Below the pieces are notes generated by a model. It had not been told where the DNA came from. It searched no databases and was given only the letters and a program-made list of their open reading frames with translations. From Strobilurus pachycystidiatus (lineage: Eukaryota; Basidiomycota; Agaricomycetes; Agaricales; Physalacriaceae), in NCBI GenBank assembly GCA_019915135.1, contig JAHLMK010000020.1, positions 620,001-684,000 on the forward strand: DNA of 64,000 bases. The letters run 5' to 3'. Made by a program: the position numbers and the translations under genes. Shown piece by piece: positions 11,401 to 22,501 of the stretch (within the stretch, counting starts at the first letter, position 1; each line of letters begins with the position of its first letter).

Positions 11401-13837
11401 GCTGGCAATGACAGCAGAGCAGACTCTGGGGAAGGAGGAGACAGTGACGAAGTGACCGTCGGATGAAGGGCGGAGGAATCGGCTGGATGTAAGATTGGCG
11501 CTGATTCTCGAGGAGACGATGGAGGCGATGATGGCGAGGTGAGTCGCACGAAGGACGACGCTTGTGAAGAAATTCGTGATGGTGAAGCCTCGTCTGATGG
11601 CTGCGGCCGGTGGATGGACGGACTCAGTGCAATCGATCTTTGCGCTGCTGGAGGAGACAGCGACACCCGAGCAGCAGACAATGATGTGGGCATTGAACCT
11701 GCGACAGTAAACCAGCCATCTGGCAAATGTGAAGGTCGCGTCTGGGTCTCCCGAACAGGCGAAAAGTCCAGCACGATGGGCGACGAAGCTGGCGGCGACT
11801 CCCTCATCGCTGGTATCCCTTCCGCATCCACATCCACATGCTCCGCCATCTCTATCTCTTCATCTTCATCCTGACCTGGCCCATCAACTGTGTCTCGCTC
11901 CTCAACCGCTAGCGAAGCTATCGGCGTCATCTTCGAATCGAACTGTGAGCAACCCTTCATCTCCGGGAGAGGCAACAACAACTGCCTCCCATTCCCTCTG
12001 TCCGCCTGCCCATACGCATCACAATCATACAGAGGGAGTGGAAGTAGGCCTAGACTCGGCAGTGGCGCTGGCAAAGTTGCCGGACATGAATTTGCTGCAA
12101 TAGCTGACGCGGGGGGAAGCGCCGGATTACTTGAGGGAGAGGCAAGTGTCGATATAGTTGATGGCGAGGGGAGTTTGGAATGGAACGCCGGTGACACAGT
12201 GGGTCGTCTAGAAGTAACCACTGTTGACGGTGAGGGCATTCTTGGCGTGAACAACAACGACCGTGACGGTGATTCCACAGGTGCACAGGATGGCAAAAGG
12301 TCTGGGGAAGACACCGTCGCGCTCGAATCGATCTGAGAAGCCGAATTAGGTACAAGTTGTGTAGAATTGATTTGTGACGGTCGAGCTAGAGGAAACAATC
12401 TATCAGGGACCAATTCACATCTATCATAGCGACGGTAACGAACCTAAACTGAACGAGATGTCTCCCATGGAACGCTCTTTCCCTTTGTCTCTCTCCGGAT
12501 CTATTTTCCTCCTCCTCGGAGACACAAAATCCAGCTCATCCTCGCTCGACTCGAGTGTGAGGTCAACAATATCCCTTGTTTCCTTTCAACACATCAGGAA
12601 AGCCCATACACGTTGATCGAGAACAAACTCACTTTGGACTTGGAAGGTGACCCAGACCTAACATTCCTGCCTTTCCTCGACGGCGACATCAGCTCCGCGG
12701 GTACAGACATCGCCCTTTCCTTCACAGGCGACGAAGGCGTCCGATCGATGACATCCCAGTCTGCAGCGCGCTCCTTTCCCTTCGAGGATAGTGTGGGTAA
12801 AATACCTGGCGAGCCAGTCAAGAACGCAGGGGAAGTCACGACCTTTGGATAGGGATTCTCTTTCCTGGCAGACGAAGTCGGCGGATTGTTTGTGCGAGCA
12901 AACGATGTAGACGCCACGGGATGCATGGGCATAGATGCCACGGAATGGTTAGACGTGGACGCAACGGAAGTTATGAATGTGGAAGGTTTCGACATATGTG
13001 AGGCGGTGGTGGCAGTGGTAGTGGTAGTGGTAGGCTGCTTGGATCTGGATTTCGACGGAGATTGCTTGGTCGAAGATGGGTTTGGCTTGTATGCATGAGT
13101 AGAGGCGGATGCGCAAGGAACTGACGCAATGGACGGTTTGGATAGTGTAGACCTCGGCGTGGTAGGGGATTTGGATGTCGAGGCATTGAAGTGGGTGGAG
13201 ACAGGTTTTCTTGCTGATGGCTGCGACGCAGCAGCGGGTATCGTCCTTCTTGTCCGCCCAGTCTTGAGCGCCAGCCCGAGATCGAAACCGTTTTTGGTCT
13301 TATACTGTATGGCCAAAATTAGCAGCGAAAAAAAAAGAAAGCGCAATCGCACCTCCTCAAACACCCTTGCCCCATCTGACGCCTTCGCCTCTTCGGGGTT
13401 GTAGCTGGTCAACAAAACGAAATGTTCGAGGTGGAAGGCTTCGCGAACCTACAGGCGATGGGTTAGTTTTGAATCACGATAGGTATATGCGGAACGTGAT
13501 TCATAAATGGATGAAGGTGCAGTCACAGAGAGATGCGGATTTCTGTATCGTAGAACATTTTAGAAGCAATTGAGCTCACCAACGCATCGTGCCTCCCCTT
13601 GACCAGTTCCAGCTCTCTCTGTTTCTCCGCTAGTACGCGTTCCAGCCCCGAGCACTCTGCATTGTTCAGTTCCGATTCCGAGCTCAACTCCTCTTCCTCC
13701 AGCCTCTGCGCCTGCGCCTGTGCTTGTCCTCTTCCCCGTCCACGTCCTCGCACATCAGCAGGATTTCTAGGGCGCGGGTCCGAGTCGCGTACGCGCGCCA
13801 TCCAGTCTAGCTTCCTGACTGCCCTGTCCTGTTGCAT
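5451..13837 (-). CDS. swr1-like: Swr1/INO80-family SNF2 chromatin-remodelling ATPase
   Basis: A long, many-exon minus-strand gene. Order from the N-terminus: a coiled-coil start (13837) with LAEKQRELELVKGRHDAL; low-complexity Ser/Pro exons (13.4-10.5 kb); three AT-hooks (RPRK cores, 10.46-10.18 kb); acidic stretches; an HSA-like helix with EEKRQEDRMRRGAERLAK (about 9.46-9.34 kb); then the SNF2 ATPase. Motif I is split by an intron (DEMGLG|KTLQTIALLAHLA, 8.73/8.53 kb). Then HLVIAPASVLLNWVSEFRQF, a Walker B box reading DEVH (8.03 kb), LTGTLVQN (7.9 kb) and the helicase C half with VLVFGQMQKVLDVL, GYTYLRLDGST, FYDSDFNPQMD and HRIGQVRDVHVYRL. The C-terminus, ITDYMLRRVRTEWGFFRGW, is the Swr1 tail. 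Swr1 exchanges H2A for H2A.Z in nucleosomes in the nucleus. Deviations: DEVH for DEAH, LTGTLVQN for LTGTPLQN, and an apparent 1-nt loss at 6168-6169 in motif VI. It could be a diverging second copy or carry a sequence error. Confidence 0.85.
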
Positions 13838-14432
13838 AGGTACGCAGTGTGGCTTAGTGTGGAGAAATAGACATAGAATAAGGTGAGGAAAAGTCGCGTC
13901 TTTGTCGCTGGTCGTGGTTAGTGAGAAACAAGGCGCGAGGTTACATAATCATCCTGCCGGCGGCAGCCTGTCTTAACTTCTATCTCAAGAGACAACTGTG
14001 TCTTGCCACCGCTAAACTCGACAAACTTGAGGCTGGACTTTTTCCTGGGCGTGAACTCTTGATGTGAGCGTTCCCTGCAATTCTCCCGCGCAATTGGACC
14101 CATGGATATCTGCACGTTGATGGCTCTTAGATACATCTTGTAATGTCGTCGTGTCGTGTGCCGCTGAAAAAAAAATGAAAGTATATTAAGATATTGGCGA
14201 TTGGACATTTAGAGTCAGGAGCTGTCAGACTATGATCATCAGTCGTATTCTTAATTAGAGAGTATAAGGACCATCGTCTTCTCAACGACGATCTTGCAGT
14301 TCAAAAACATGAATCAGGCGGTAGGAGAATGGAGAGAATGAGGATTTTATTTCTCGTGATGTAACAAACTCGCTATCGGCTATTCTTGTATACGACTGAC
14401 GAGCCCAATCCCTCGAAAAGAAGGAAAAGAAC
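13838..14432. other. Intergenic between the Swr1-like gene and the cellobiohydrolase
   Basis: Contains the presumed promoter of the Swr1-like gene and the 3' untranslated region of the cellobiohydrolase. No gene seen; the short minus-strand open frame 13918-14208 has no family features. Confidence 0.45.
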
Positions 14433-16193
14433 TTATTGGCACTTCGTAAGGGAATCAGTGAAACGTTGCGGATATGATGACGGTCCGACTTACCTGGTAG
14501 TGGTACGGCGCAGAGACAGCTACGCAAGTAAGCCCAGACGCGCAAGTGGTGGGGCCAGTCCAGTTAGTTCCTGTGAATCGAGTGCGTTAGCGTCAATGCC
14601 CATGAAGAGGTTGCAAATGCTACGCACCTCCACAATGTCCCCATTGGGTCTGAGTAGCGGCAGCAGACGACGAGGTGCTGGTGCCGCCGGTGCTGGTGCC
14701 GCCGCCAGAAGAGGAACCGGTGAAGGTCGAGTTAATGGGTCCAGTCCTAATGTTAGAGTAGACGACGGAGGCACTGGCGTTGGAGACCTCAATTTCCGCC
14801 GGGACACCGGAAGTCGTTGCGCACGTTCCACGAGCGACACCGGGGGTGGACGCGTCCTTGGTGGTGGGGTAGTTGCTGTCAAGCCACAACATGTTGACGT
14901 CGTGGTCGTCCCACAAACTGAGAACCAAGACCATTCCTCGGCCGAAGGAGTCGCCCATGGCTTTGAGACCTCCTTTCGATTGGAACGAGTTGGTATCACC
15001 GAAGAGGGTCTTCTGGGCAGTGCAGTAGTCGGTGCTGATAGAGTTGTAGGAAGTGAGGGTGGAGTAGGTGGAATAAGAGTTGGGGATGACTACGCCGTTC
15101 TGGACGTAGAAGCGCTTGATCTCTGTGAGGTCGCCGGACGCAGTCCCATCAGAGGTGATGAACTGAGTGACGAGCGTGAACTTGGATTTCATGTCAATTC
15201 TCTTGCCAGGACCGTAGAAGGAGGTGTTGCCTTGACGGTACGAGTTGAAATCACATCCATCCTTGTCGCAGACACCACCGTAGCGGTTGTCACCGTCCGA
15301 GTCGCCACAGTTCGTTCCGGAACATTGTGTCTGTCCCGTAACGGAGCATGGGTGAGGGGTGTACGCGGTAGAGATAGAGTTGGCCTCCCAGATGTCCATC
15401 TCCGCACAACATGTTCCATACGCGCCAGTGCCGGAGTTTCCATCGCTGGACGCGGTCCAGTTGACGGTATTGGCCTAGACGTCGGAATTGAATGAGATTA
15501 TGATCAGCAAAAGTGCAAAGGCTTACCGCTCCGTTGATGAACTTGATGTCATGAGGACACTGAGAGTTGCAGTATCCGGTACCGTATTTCGCACCAGCCT
15601 TGTTACCACTGTACTTGGCCACTCCTCCGTCCGCGTCCATCTCAACGAAGTAAACGGCGCCGTGCAGACCACATGGGAGGTTGGATACATCGACGTCCAT
15701 GGTGAATTCTTGGTTTTTCAAGAGGTTGAACGTCTTGTAGTGGGTGTCATCCTCCATGAGATAGACGCGCGAGCCGACGTTGGTTTGTGTGCTCGTGGTC
15801 ACGAACTTGAGGGACAGTGCGTTGCCACTGGTGGAGATACCGTAAGTGCCGGAATAGTCAGCACCTTCCAGGGCGCAATTTGCAGCACATGTAGAGGGGC
15901 TGGTGCAGACGGTCGAGTTCCACGCGCTTCCCGTGTAGCAATTCGTGTAGTTGCCTACGATGTGGAGCCAGCGCCAGTTGAAGTCTAGCGCGACCGACTT
16001 GGTCTGGGGGGATAGTTAGTTTCATGAGGATGGAATGCAATCGTTGAACGTATACCTGAGAAGTACACGTTCCTCCAGAAGTGCATGTCGAGACGGTCAA
16101 GGCAGGATGGGTCTTGGTGGTACAGGTGCCGGCTTGTTGAGCGGACACCACAGCGCTGAAGGCGAGAGCGAGGAGCTGTATTTTGTTGAACAT
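14433..16193 (-). CDS. cel7: Secreted GH7 cellobiohydrolase with C-terminal CBM1
   Basis: Exons on the minus strand: 16193-16056, 16003-15527, 15474-14628, 14570-14494 and 14441-14433, total 1548 nt or 515 residues, the usual size of basidiomycete CBHI. Introns are 52, 52, 57 and 52 nt. [18 protein letters not shown] is a signal peptide; the mature protein starts QQAGT. The GH7 catalytic motif [11 protein letters not shown] (about 15.4 kb) carries nucleophile Glu, Asp and acid/base Glu. [18 protein letters not shown] and the Cys-rich loops are typical of the family. A Ser/Thr/Gly linker (14.73-14.66 kb) leads to the cellulose-binding CBM1: [19 protein letters not shown] and a final Cys supplied by a 9-nt last exon. 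The enzyme releases cellobiose processively from chain ends of crystalline cellulose outside the cell. Nothing suggests inactivation. Frame, phase and cysteine count all support the splice model. Confidence 0.95.
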
Positions 16194-16237
16194 GACTGGG
16201 GAGGAGACCGATAATTTCCTTGTGCTCTGTCGAGCAC

Positions 16238-16243
16238 TTTATA
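16238..16243 (-). promoter_or_regulatory. TATA box of the GH7 gene
   Basis: TATAAA on the minus strand, about 45 bp upstream of the ATG, a normal distance for a strongly expressed fungal secreted-enzyme gene. Next to it is a small palindrome, GTGCTC-tgtc-GAGCAC (16222-16237). Confidence 0.6.
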
Positions 16244-16640
16244 CCTAACGGCCTCGGAGAATGTCTGGAAGTACCGCTGCATTGTCGAGCTAGACGAATG
16301 ACAAGGAAAAGGAAGATGGTAAGAGGAAAAGGATAATCAAAACACCCTTGGCTCGTCGAAGCCGAAAAGTGCCCGGAAGGATACTACTTCCGTGGCCAGG
16401 ACGTGCAACCCAGCCGATGCCGTGATCCGCATAGAATCGGATACGTTCATCGCTTTCATCTTTGCCGAGAACCTGGAGTCCGTCATCGCAAACAAAGATA
16501 GAAGACGTTCCTCCTTGGCGAGCATGTGTTTACATGGCCTTCCTGAGTGAGAACACGGAGAGGGAGTCAGCATGGGATCGGAACAAAAACGAGCCGGGAT
16601 TGGGAAGCAAATGGGATACTTACATCGTCAGTTGCAAACT
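16244..16640. other. Upstream region of the GH7 gene
   Basis: No gene recognised. It probably includes the promoter of the cellobiohydrolase and possibly decayed sequence that once continued the GT2 gene fragment next to it. Confidence 0.35.
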
Positions 16641-17875
16641 CTACTTGTGGACTGGTAGCTGTATCGTGACGTGAGGAAGGTTGTTGTCGACCTTGTCAGT
16701 CGCGTCGAGTTTGACGGCACTGTGGTACTTCCCGTTCTGGTGATACTGGGCGACGGGTCCGATGATGAGGGAGAGATTGCCGTCAAACTGCAAACAAAAA
16801 ACAGACTGATGCAAAAGAACAGTGGTAGGAACGCGAGGAGAGCAAAGCGGGAGGTGGTTCCATCGACGAGGGCGAACATGAAGGAGGGTAGCGGCACCAT
16901 TCAGAGCGAAGTCTATGAAGAGTTCGGTTAGTAGACCGTAAAGAAACTAACAAGGCGCGTACATGCTGAATGACCTGCCGCTAGACCGCTGTAGAAAGGG
17001 CCGAGTAGATTCGCCTGACGGGCATCGCCGCACGTCTTCTCGGCATACTTGCTAACGCGCCAGTGCCGTCATTGAGAGGGTTTGGCAGGCTCGCCAACGG
17101 CGTAATCCGCGTCGATGTGCTCCTCGGCTGTTGTCGATGTCTGCGAGGTGGTGCGAGACGCGAGGGATCCTGTGGACCCGTACATCAGGGAGGTGGAGGA
17201 AGCCGAGCGGTTGAAAGTGCGAGAACGCCATATGAGTCTCATGAGTTTGTCGTCAAAGTCGACACACAGGGAAATGATGGCGTCGAGGTCGTCCGTCCGG
17301 ACGACGAGGGTACCTTTGTCGCGCTGGAGGGCGTGTGAGGGAGTAGTTGTTGAAAGGCGAGATAAGAAGACATACTATGAACGCGCCGCATGGTCCTTTT
17401 TCGCATACCGCAGGTCGTCAAGCGTCTCCAGGACTTGAAGGCGCGTGTTCTGATCCATCTCGATTCTCGACTGCATGATCATTGATCGGCCTGGTATAGC
17501 GAGCACCGTCAACCATCAAGCCCAGGAGGACATAAACAAGAACGTACAATTAGGTCAGAGTCAACTGCACGGCGGCGTTGCAAACCTTGACTGCGACGGC
17601 GGGTTCAGGGCGGCAACGGCGACGTCCAGATCCCGCTGCTCCTCCTGTTCATGAGGGAAGGTCTTGCAGCCGTCCAGATGGTCCTGGTCGCGCATGCAGA
17701 CGCCCGTCATGACGCCGCCTGGGTGGTGATAACCTGAAGTCTTGGCATCTGTTCATCGTCAGCGACGGCGAGCGCGATAAAGGACGGGAAAAGGGCGGAC
17801 ATACGTATTGAATGGGGGCATCGTCCTCGTCGTAGTGGCGGTACGAAGGCAAGGAATCGATGGTGCCAAGTTCCA
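16641..17875 (-). pseudogene. N-terminal part of a GT2-type fungal glycosyltransferase gene (truncated)
   Basis: Exon-like pieces in order on the minus strand: LGTIDSLPSYRHYDEDD (17.87 kb), GGVMTGVCMRDQDHLDGCK, RDLDVAVAALNP, then TRLQVLETLDDLRYAKKDHA (17.44 kb), DDLDAIISLCVDFDDKLMRL, IWRSRTFNRSAS, and after more exons QFDGNLSLIIGPVAQYHQN and LPHVTIQLPVHK followed by TAG (16641-16643). The last block resembles the start of a membrane-bound processive GT2 glycosyltransferase (PHVTIQxPVYKE-type), as in fungal Cps1-like polysaccharide synthases. The catalytic domain that should follow is absent, the expected Tyr is His, and an in-frame stop lies near 17.07 kb. The 5' end is also cut at about 17.87 kb, where similarity to the copy at 58.2-58.4 kb stops abruptly. 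I therefore call it a pseudogene. The family assignment is from memory of the motif only. Confidence 0.5.
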
Positions 17876-17890
17876 ACGTCCTCGTCAGGT

Positions 17891-19338
17891 ATGAGACCAA
17901 AGACTGTCGACGCGCTTTTTCGAGGACACATCATCGCTCAGCGGTTGGATGTACTTGTTCCCCTCCCCTATCGCCAGCTCGATGCCATCGACGAGCGGAC
18001 AGAGAACTTGCTCATTGATCTGCCCGATTCCGTGCGGTCCCAGCTGCTGCCAATTTGGGGGCGTAGACCCAAACCTCAGCACTGGGCACAACAGCAATAC
18101 CCCATGCCCTTGGTTGTTACCGTCGTAACATGGACCGTGGCCAGATTCATCAGACCCGGTCCTAATCCTGTTTTTGCTCTCAAAGCCTACTTGGAGCAGA
18201 ATGACCTCGTACTTCCAGTCGGGCAAGGCGATCCTATAGTTCATGCCAACATCAAAGGCTTCTTTCAGCGTCTTGTAGGAATTTTGGTAAGATAATGCTA
18301 TCCGTCATGTTACAATTTAACATTTTTCTAGAATGTGTTGGCTGCTTTCTGTCCAACTACGTCGTTGTCCCCTCCTCATCCTTTCAATTCTGCATTCTGG
18401 ACTCAATGGAGCGCCTCTGTGCAAAAGACGGCATTGTACCTGCAGCAATTTCTGATTTCCTTTCGGATTTCTTTTTCAAACACCATGTTCAATTTTTTGG
18501 ATGGACCGACTCAATTCTGGAACAGTGACACTGCTATCCTTAATTTTTCTGATTTGGTACGCTTTGAGAGAAATCTGGACCATTGGGTAAAGTTTATATT
18601 TTTCATTTTTAAAAAGCCTCAATAAATATAACTTACATAGTTGCTTTTCAACGGACGTTGGGTGGAATTTTGACAAATCATGGAGCCTGAAATGATGCAA
18701 CATGCGGCCTTTGAAGCTAAGTTTTGCTTATACGGCAAAATTCTAGCCTATCCCGAATTTATTCAATCAGGACGAATACACCTTCCGTCAATGGAGGCGT
18801 TCAGCACCATGTCTGATTATGATTTTGGTGGCATACTAGATCAATATCTAGCATGGAGACTGGCGCCTCTTATTGCTCTTTCTGATGAAGATCAGAACTA
18901 ACTTTGCCAAGCCGTTCTGCTTCCAGTCATGGAGCCGCCATCTTTCTATCAATCCCTCCAAGCAGAAATATCGACAGCCTATAAGAAGGTGTTGGTTGTA
19001 ATGGTGCGTAATGTGTTGAATTTATTCAAATTACTTTATCTTACTATGTTATTATATAGAGCGCTGTCAATCGCTATATGGTGAACATCGGCCTAATGGC
19101 TATGCATCACCGCTTGTACGCAGGAGGCTTCAAAGCGTTGGAGAAGGCCCTTCCATGCGTTCAATTGAATGAAGATTGGCGGCAATATGCCAATTTGTTA
19201 CTCAGGCAATGGAGGCTGGAAGATGTGGAAGTTCTGACATTGCGCGATTTAGCTCATGTGGCTCAGGATAGCATTTGGTCAACTGATTTTGTGACCCAAA
19301 AATGGACTCAACAAACTGCTCATATTCACAGAGCTTAA
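17891..19338 (+). CDS. Hypothetical protein gene in AT-rich sequence
   Basis: Plus-strand exon-like blocks separated by AT-rich, intron-like DNA: 17891-18292 (MRPKTVDALFRGHIIAQRLD, later IRPGPNPVFALKAYLEQND), about 18330-18590 (FNSAFWTQWSASVQKTALYL), 18680-18901 (MEPEMMQHAAFEAKFCLYGK) and 19060-19338 (RYMVNIGLMAMHHRLYAGGF, LRQWRLEDVEVLTLRDLAHV). All run in the same direction with GT/AG-like junctions. Composition is clearly more AT-rich than the neighbours. I do not recognise the protein. It starts almost exactly where the truncated GT2 gene breaks off, so it may have arrived on the insertion that truncated it. It could be a mobile-element cargo gene. Confidence 0.35.
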
Positions 19339-20181
19339 CTTTGTCTTTTATTCAATTATGCCAATATGATTTGTTTGTTGAACATCATATTCCACCAGCA
19401 GGTTGGTGTACGCGCCCGGAGACGCTCTTGCGCACACCCACAGGGAACGCGACGTGCTCAAGTCAGAGAACAGACCCTGATTGTTGTCATACGCCTGTGC
19501 CAGGGGCCATGAGCCAAGTCTGAGCAACAATTTAAGAATTAGCAACAATGACGCATAAATACTTACCTGTCCGAAATTCCCACCAACGTACGTGTGGTGC
19601 GTCTTCTGCGGGCCGCGTTGGGGCCGGAGATGTTTGAGGTAAAGCCGAATACCTTCCTCCCGATGGCAAAGTTGTCGCCTGTAGAAATTTTGACGGCCCA
19701 GTCCCAATGCCAATGAATCCTAGCGTCAAAGTCATTTATTTGTGAAATCATACAGCTTCAATTCAAGGGTGACTCCCTGGGAGAAAAGAGATTGATCTCC
19801 CCCAAACCATCAGGTTCAGGAACGGGGGCAAAAGCTCTATGTGAGCTGGCTGCATTCCGTCAGCGGTACGAAAATCGGACTTTGACAAAATGACTTACCT
19901 TGTTGCGAGCAAAATGACTCAGCTTCAACAGCGCCATGCACATCGGTGGCACCTAGATGAGATTGTAGTGATTGGCCAGCCGGCCGTGGTTCTGAGATGG
20001 TTGCGATCGCGATTGTTCACTACGCCACACAGTGAATGAATAAAGGACCTAATACTTGCCTATAACGAGAGCCAAGATGTCAATGAACACGCGAGCCTAG
20101 CACGAACGCTCCTCTGCGTCCCTCCCGATGGACTGCAACAATAAGCTGCAGTCGAAACGTTTGAAGAAAACCTAGAATGAT

Positions 20182-20206
20182 CATCTGCGTCGTTATGACG
20201 CAGATG
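20182..20206. repeat. Perfect 10-bp hairpin
   Basis: CATCTGCGTC (20182-20191) and GACGCAGATG (20197-20206) pair perfectly around the 5-nt loop gttat. No U-tract follows and no gene is adjacent. Role unknown. Confidence 0.5.
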
Positions 20207-22182
20207 TTTGAAGTTCGCAAATGGCAATAAGCCCATTGCAAAACTGGGTGCGCAAGTTGCGCCCCGCATAACGCCGCATGAGTTCCGTATGACATCCTAC
20301 GTGGCGTTGGCTTTGTGAGGAATATACTGATGATGCCCCACCTCACCTCATTCAATGGCGCATGCCAACAAGGATTTTCAACAAACGTCGGCATGCGGGG
20401 GGTTAGTTTCTGGGAGCGTTACTTGGGGCCTTCTCGATATATCCAAACTAAATTGATTGAGAAGAGCCCCAAGTATGAAAGTGACAATGCAAAGACGGGA
20501 AACCGGGACGCCAACAAGTCCAACATTGCATCCCAACCCTCGGCGCATGTTCAGCTCCGTACCATCAAATCACACCCCAAGTTGTCCAGAGCCTCTGCGG
20601 AACTTGAAGGGTTGCAGAAATAAGCTGCAGTCAATCGAGCAGCGCAAATCTATAATTACGCCGCACAGTCCGATCATGTTGGACTCTATATGGGCTGCGG
20701 GGGCTTGGGGGCTACACTCCCAGCTTCTTTCCTCCTCTCGCCTCGTTCGTTCGTTCGCCGGCCAATGGTTCAGTCCAACCGCAACTTGAACGTCAGCCGT
20801 CGCGACTAATCAATTGCAGAGTCGCGGCCAGAAGTGAGTGGTGCGCATTGACCGATGTGTGGCTATGAGTGGGCTTTGGTAAGTCCTAACATAAATCCCA
20901 ACGTCAATTGACACTCACCAGATTCGCAGTCGCTGTTGGCGAGGGCATGTTGCCGAGGTCCTTCGACTCGCGTCCGCTGTCCAATGGTAAGTCAAATTTC
21001 CTGTCAACGTTGTTGGACTTGACTGACCAATTCCTTGCAGTTGCCGTTGTTCGCGTGCGCTGACCAAAGTCGAGGCGGTGGTTTGTTGGAGTCGTCTGTC
21101 CGAATGGTAAGCTCATGACCACAATTCCATTTTGTTGGCGGTCTCACTAACCGTCAAGCAGCGCGCAGAGATGGAGAACACGGCGCCTAGTCGGGAAGAG
21201 TCGTTTCCACTTAAACGGAATCAACTCTTGACGCACCTTTTACTCCAGTGGAATTGACGCGCCCTGGTTGGGATACAAGTCGTGAAGTACTTGTTTGTTG
21301 TTTACAGTATTGAGTTTGACGGATTGCCAGTCGTCGGCTGGCGATTCCGAGTCGGTTACTGGCGAAGCAATCAGTTGGCCAGCAAGTTTCAAGTCAAGGA
21401 TTGACAGATTAGGAATGGCCGTAGCGTAGACTGCATGCGTCGTAGTTTGAATTTCGCGGGTGCGGGCGGCTGGGAGAAAGTTGAGCCAACGCTAGGGCAT
21501 GGTAAGTGGTGCGATGGAAGACGCACCCAGTGCTTCCAATGCGTTCGTAGACCTGAAGTAGCTCTCTCTAATGAGCAAGTCTTAGAAATGTGTTCGCAAC
21601 CCCGCGTTGATGTGCGCTCACTTCCTCTGCGTCCGTCCCGCCCCCCCCATTGCCCACTGCCCGCCGCTCTACCTCCCTTTGGTGTTTCTGCGCGGTTCTG
21701 GGGCATGTTACGCGCCGTCAGAGTTGATGATTTGAATGATGTGCACAACGCGTAGATTGAGGCCGGGGACATGTGGGGGATTGAGCGGTAGGGGGGTTTG
21801 GGGGGATGGCAGCCAGCGAGGGACTTGAGGCGGGTCGAGGGGACGGCGCGGCGTTGGCATCTACGGCTGACGTGAGGAGGTGCGGTTGGCTGACGTGGTG
21901 ACGAGCGCAGCACCTTTGCCGTGCGAGCGATCAAGGTGTCCGGGAAAGAAAGACGAGCGCTGCCATGAGTTTACTCCGAGTGACCATCACTAAATTTGGG
22001 AAATTCTGACATGGCCTTATAATGCCCCGTCGGTGGTATACTGTCGCATAGTTGGTACGTGACATAATTATGGCAGTAGACATTGTAATGACAATCTACC
22101 AACACCCGCCTAGCATATCATCGATTACAATGACATATCGTACCGATCATGAAAGGTCAAGATAAGATAGCTGCAAGCCTCG

Positions 22183-22224
22183 AGGGATGAGAGAAGGGAG
22201 AGGGATGAGAGAAGGAAGAGAGAG
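22183..22224. repeat. Short purine-rich tandem repeat
   Basis: The unit AGGGATGAGAGAAGG occurs twice with small changes and runs into GA-rich sequence. Simple repeat just outside the left end of the Plavaka-like element. Confidence 0.6.
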
Positions 22225-22306
22225 ATATCAATATAGTAGTGTAGGTACTATCTTGATAGGGTTGTCGAAAGACCGGCGGTTTACCGCCCGGAAAACACTG
22301 AATGTA

Positions 22307-22410
22307 TGATCAGGCCTGACGGCATTATCAGGTCGCGCGGGTGAGGGTATCAGGCATGGTCAGTCCCGGTCAGGCCCATGTTAGGCGGTGGTGCGCAGCT
22401 AATCAGGCCC
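22307..22410 (+). repeat. Left subterminal repeat cluster of element 1
   Basis: TGATCAGGC at 22307-22315, followed by ATCAGGT (22328), ATCAGGC (22350) and ATCAGGCCC (22402-22410), all in the same orientation. The right end carries the inverted form. Confidence 0.6.
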
Positions 22411-22501
22411 TGCGGCAGTGCAGAATTCAGTGCCTGCAAATTTCTTAGCCTTTTAAGGTTAACGATTTCGCAGGCACCACTGGGACAGTGTCATAATTCA
22501 A

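Larger units (their letters stand above)
19339..22306. other. About 3 kb without a recognisable gene
   Basis: Short open frames only. The minus strand between 19.75 and 19.35 kb is open in several frames and has a plausible 5' splice site near 19.56 kb, so it may be an eroded exon, but no family could be named. Around 21.6 kb is a C-rich, Pro-coding stretch without motifs. The 3' end contains a small tandem repeat just before the transposon. Confidence 0.35.

Noticed and set aside
14386..15495. 369-codon open frame on the plus strand
   Set aside because: It is antisense to the GH7 gene, whose exons, splice sites, signal peptide and catalytic motif are unmistakable. The frame is a codon-bias shadow.
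19350..19760. Possible exon of a metal-binding or oxidoreductase protein (HWHWDW on the minus strand)
   Set aside because: HWHWDW looks tyrosinase-like, but no other copper-site motif follows and neighbouring frames are equally open.
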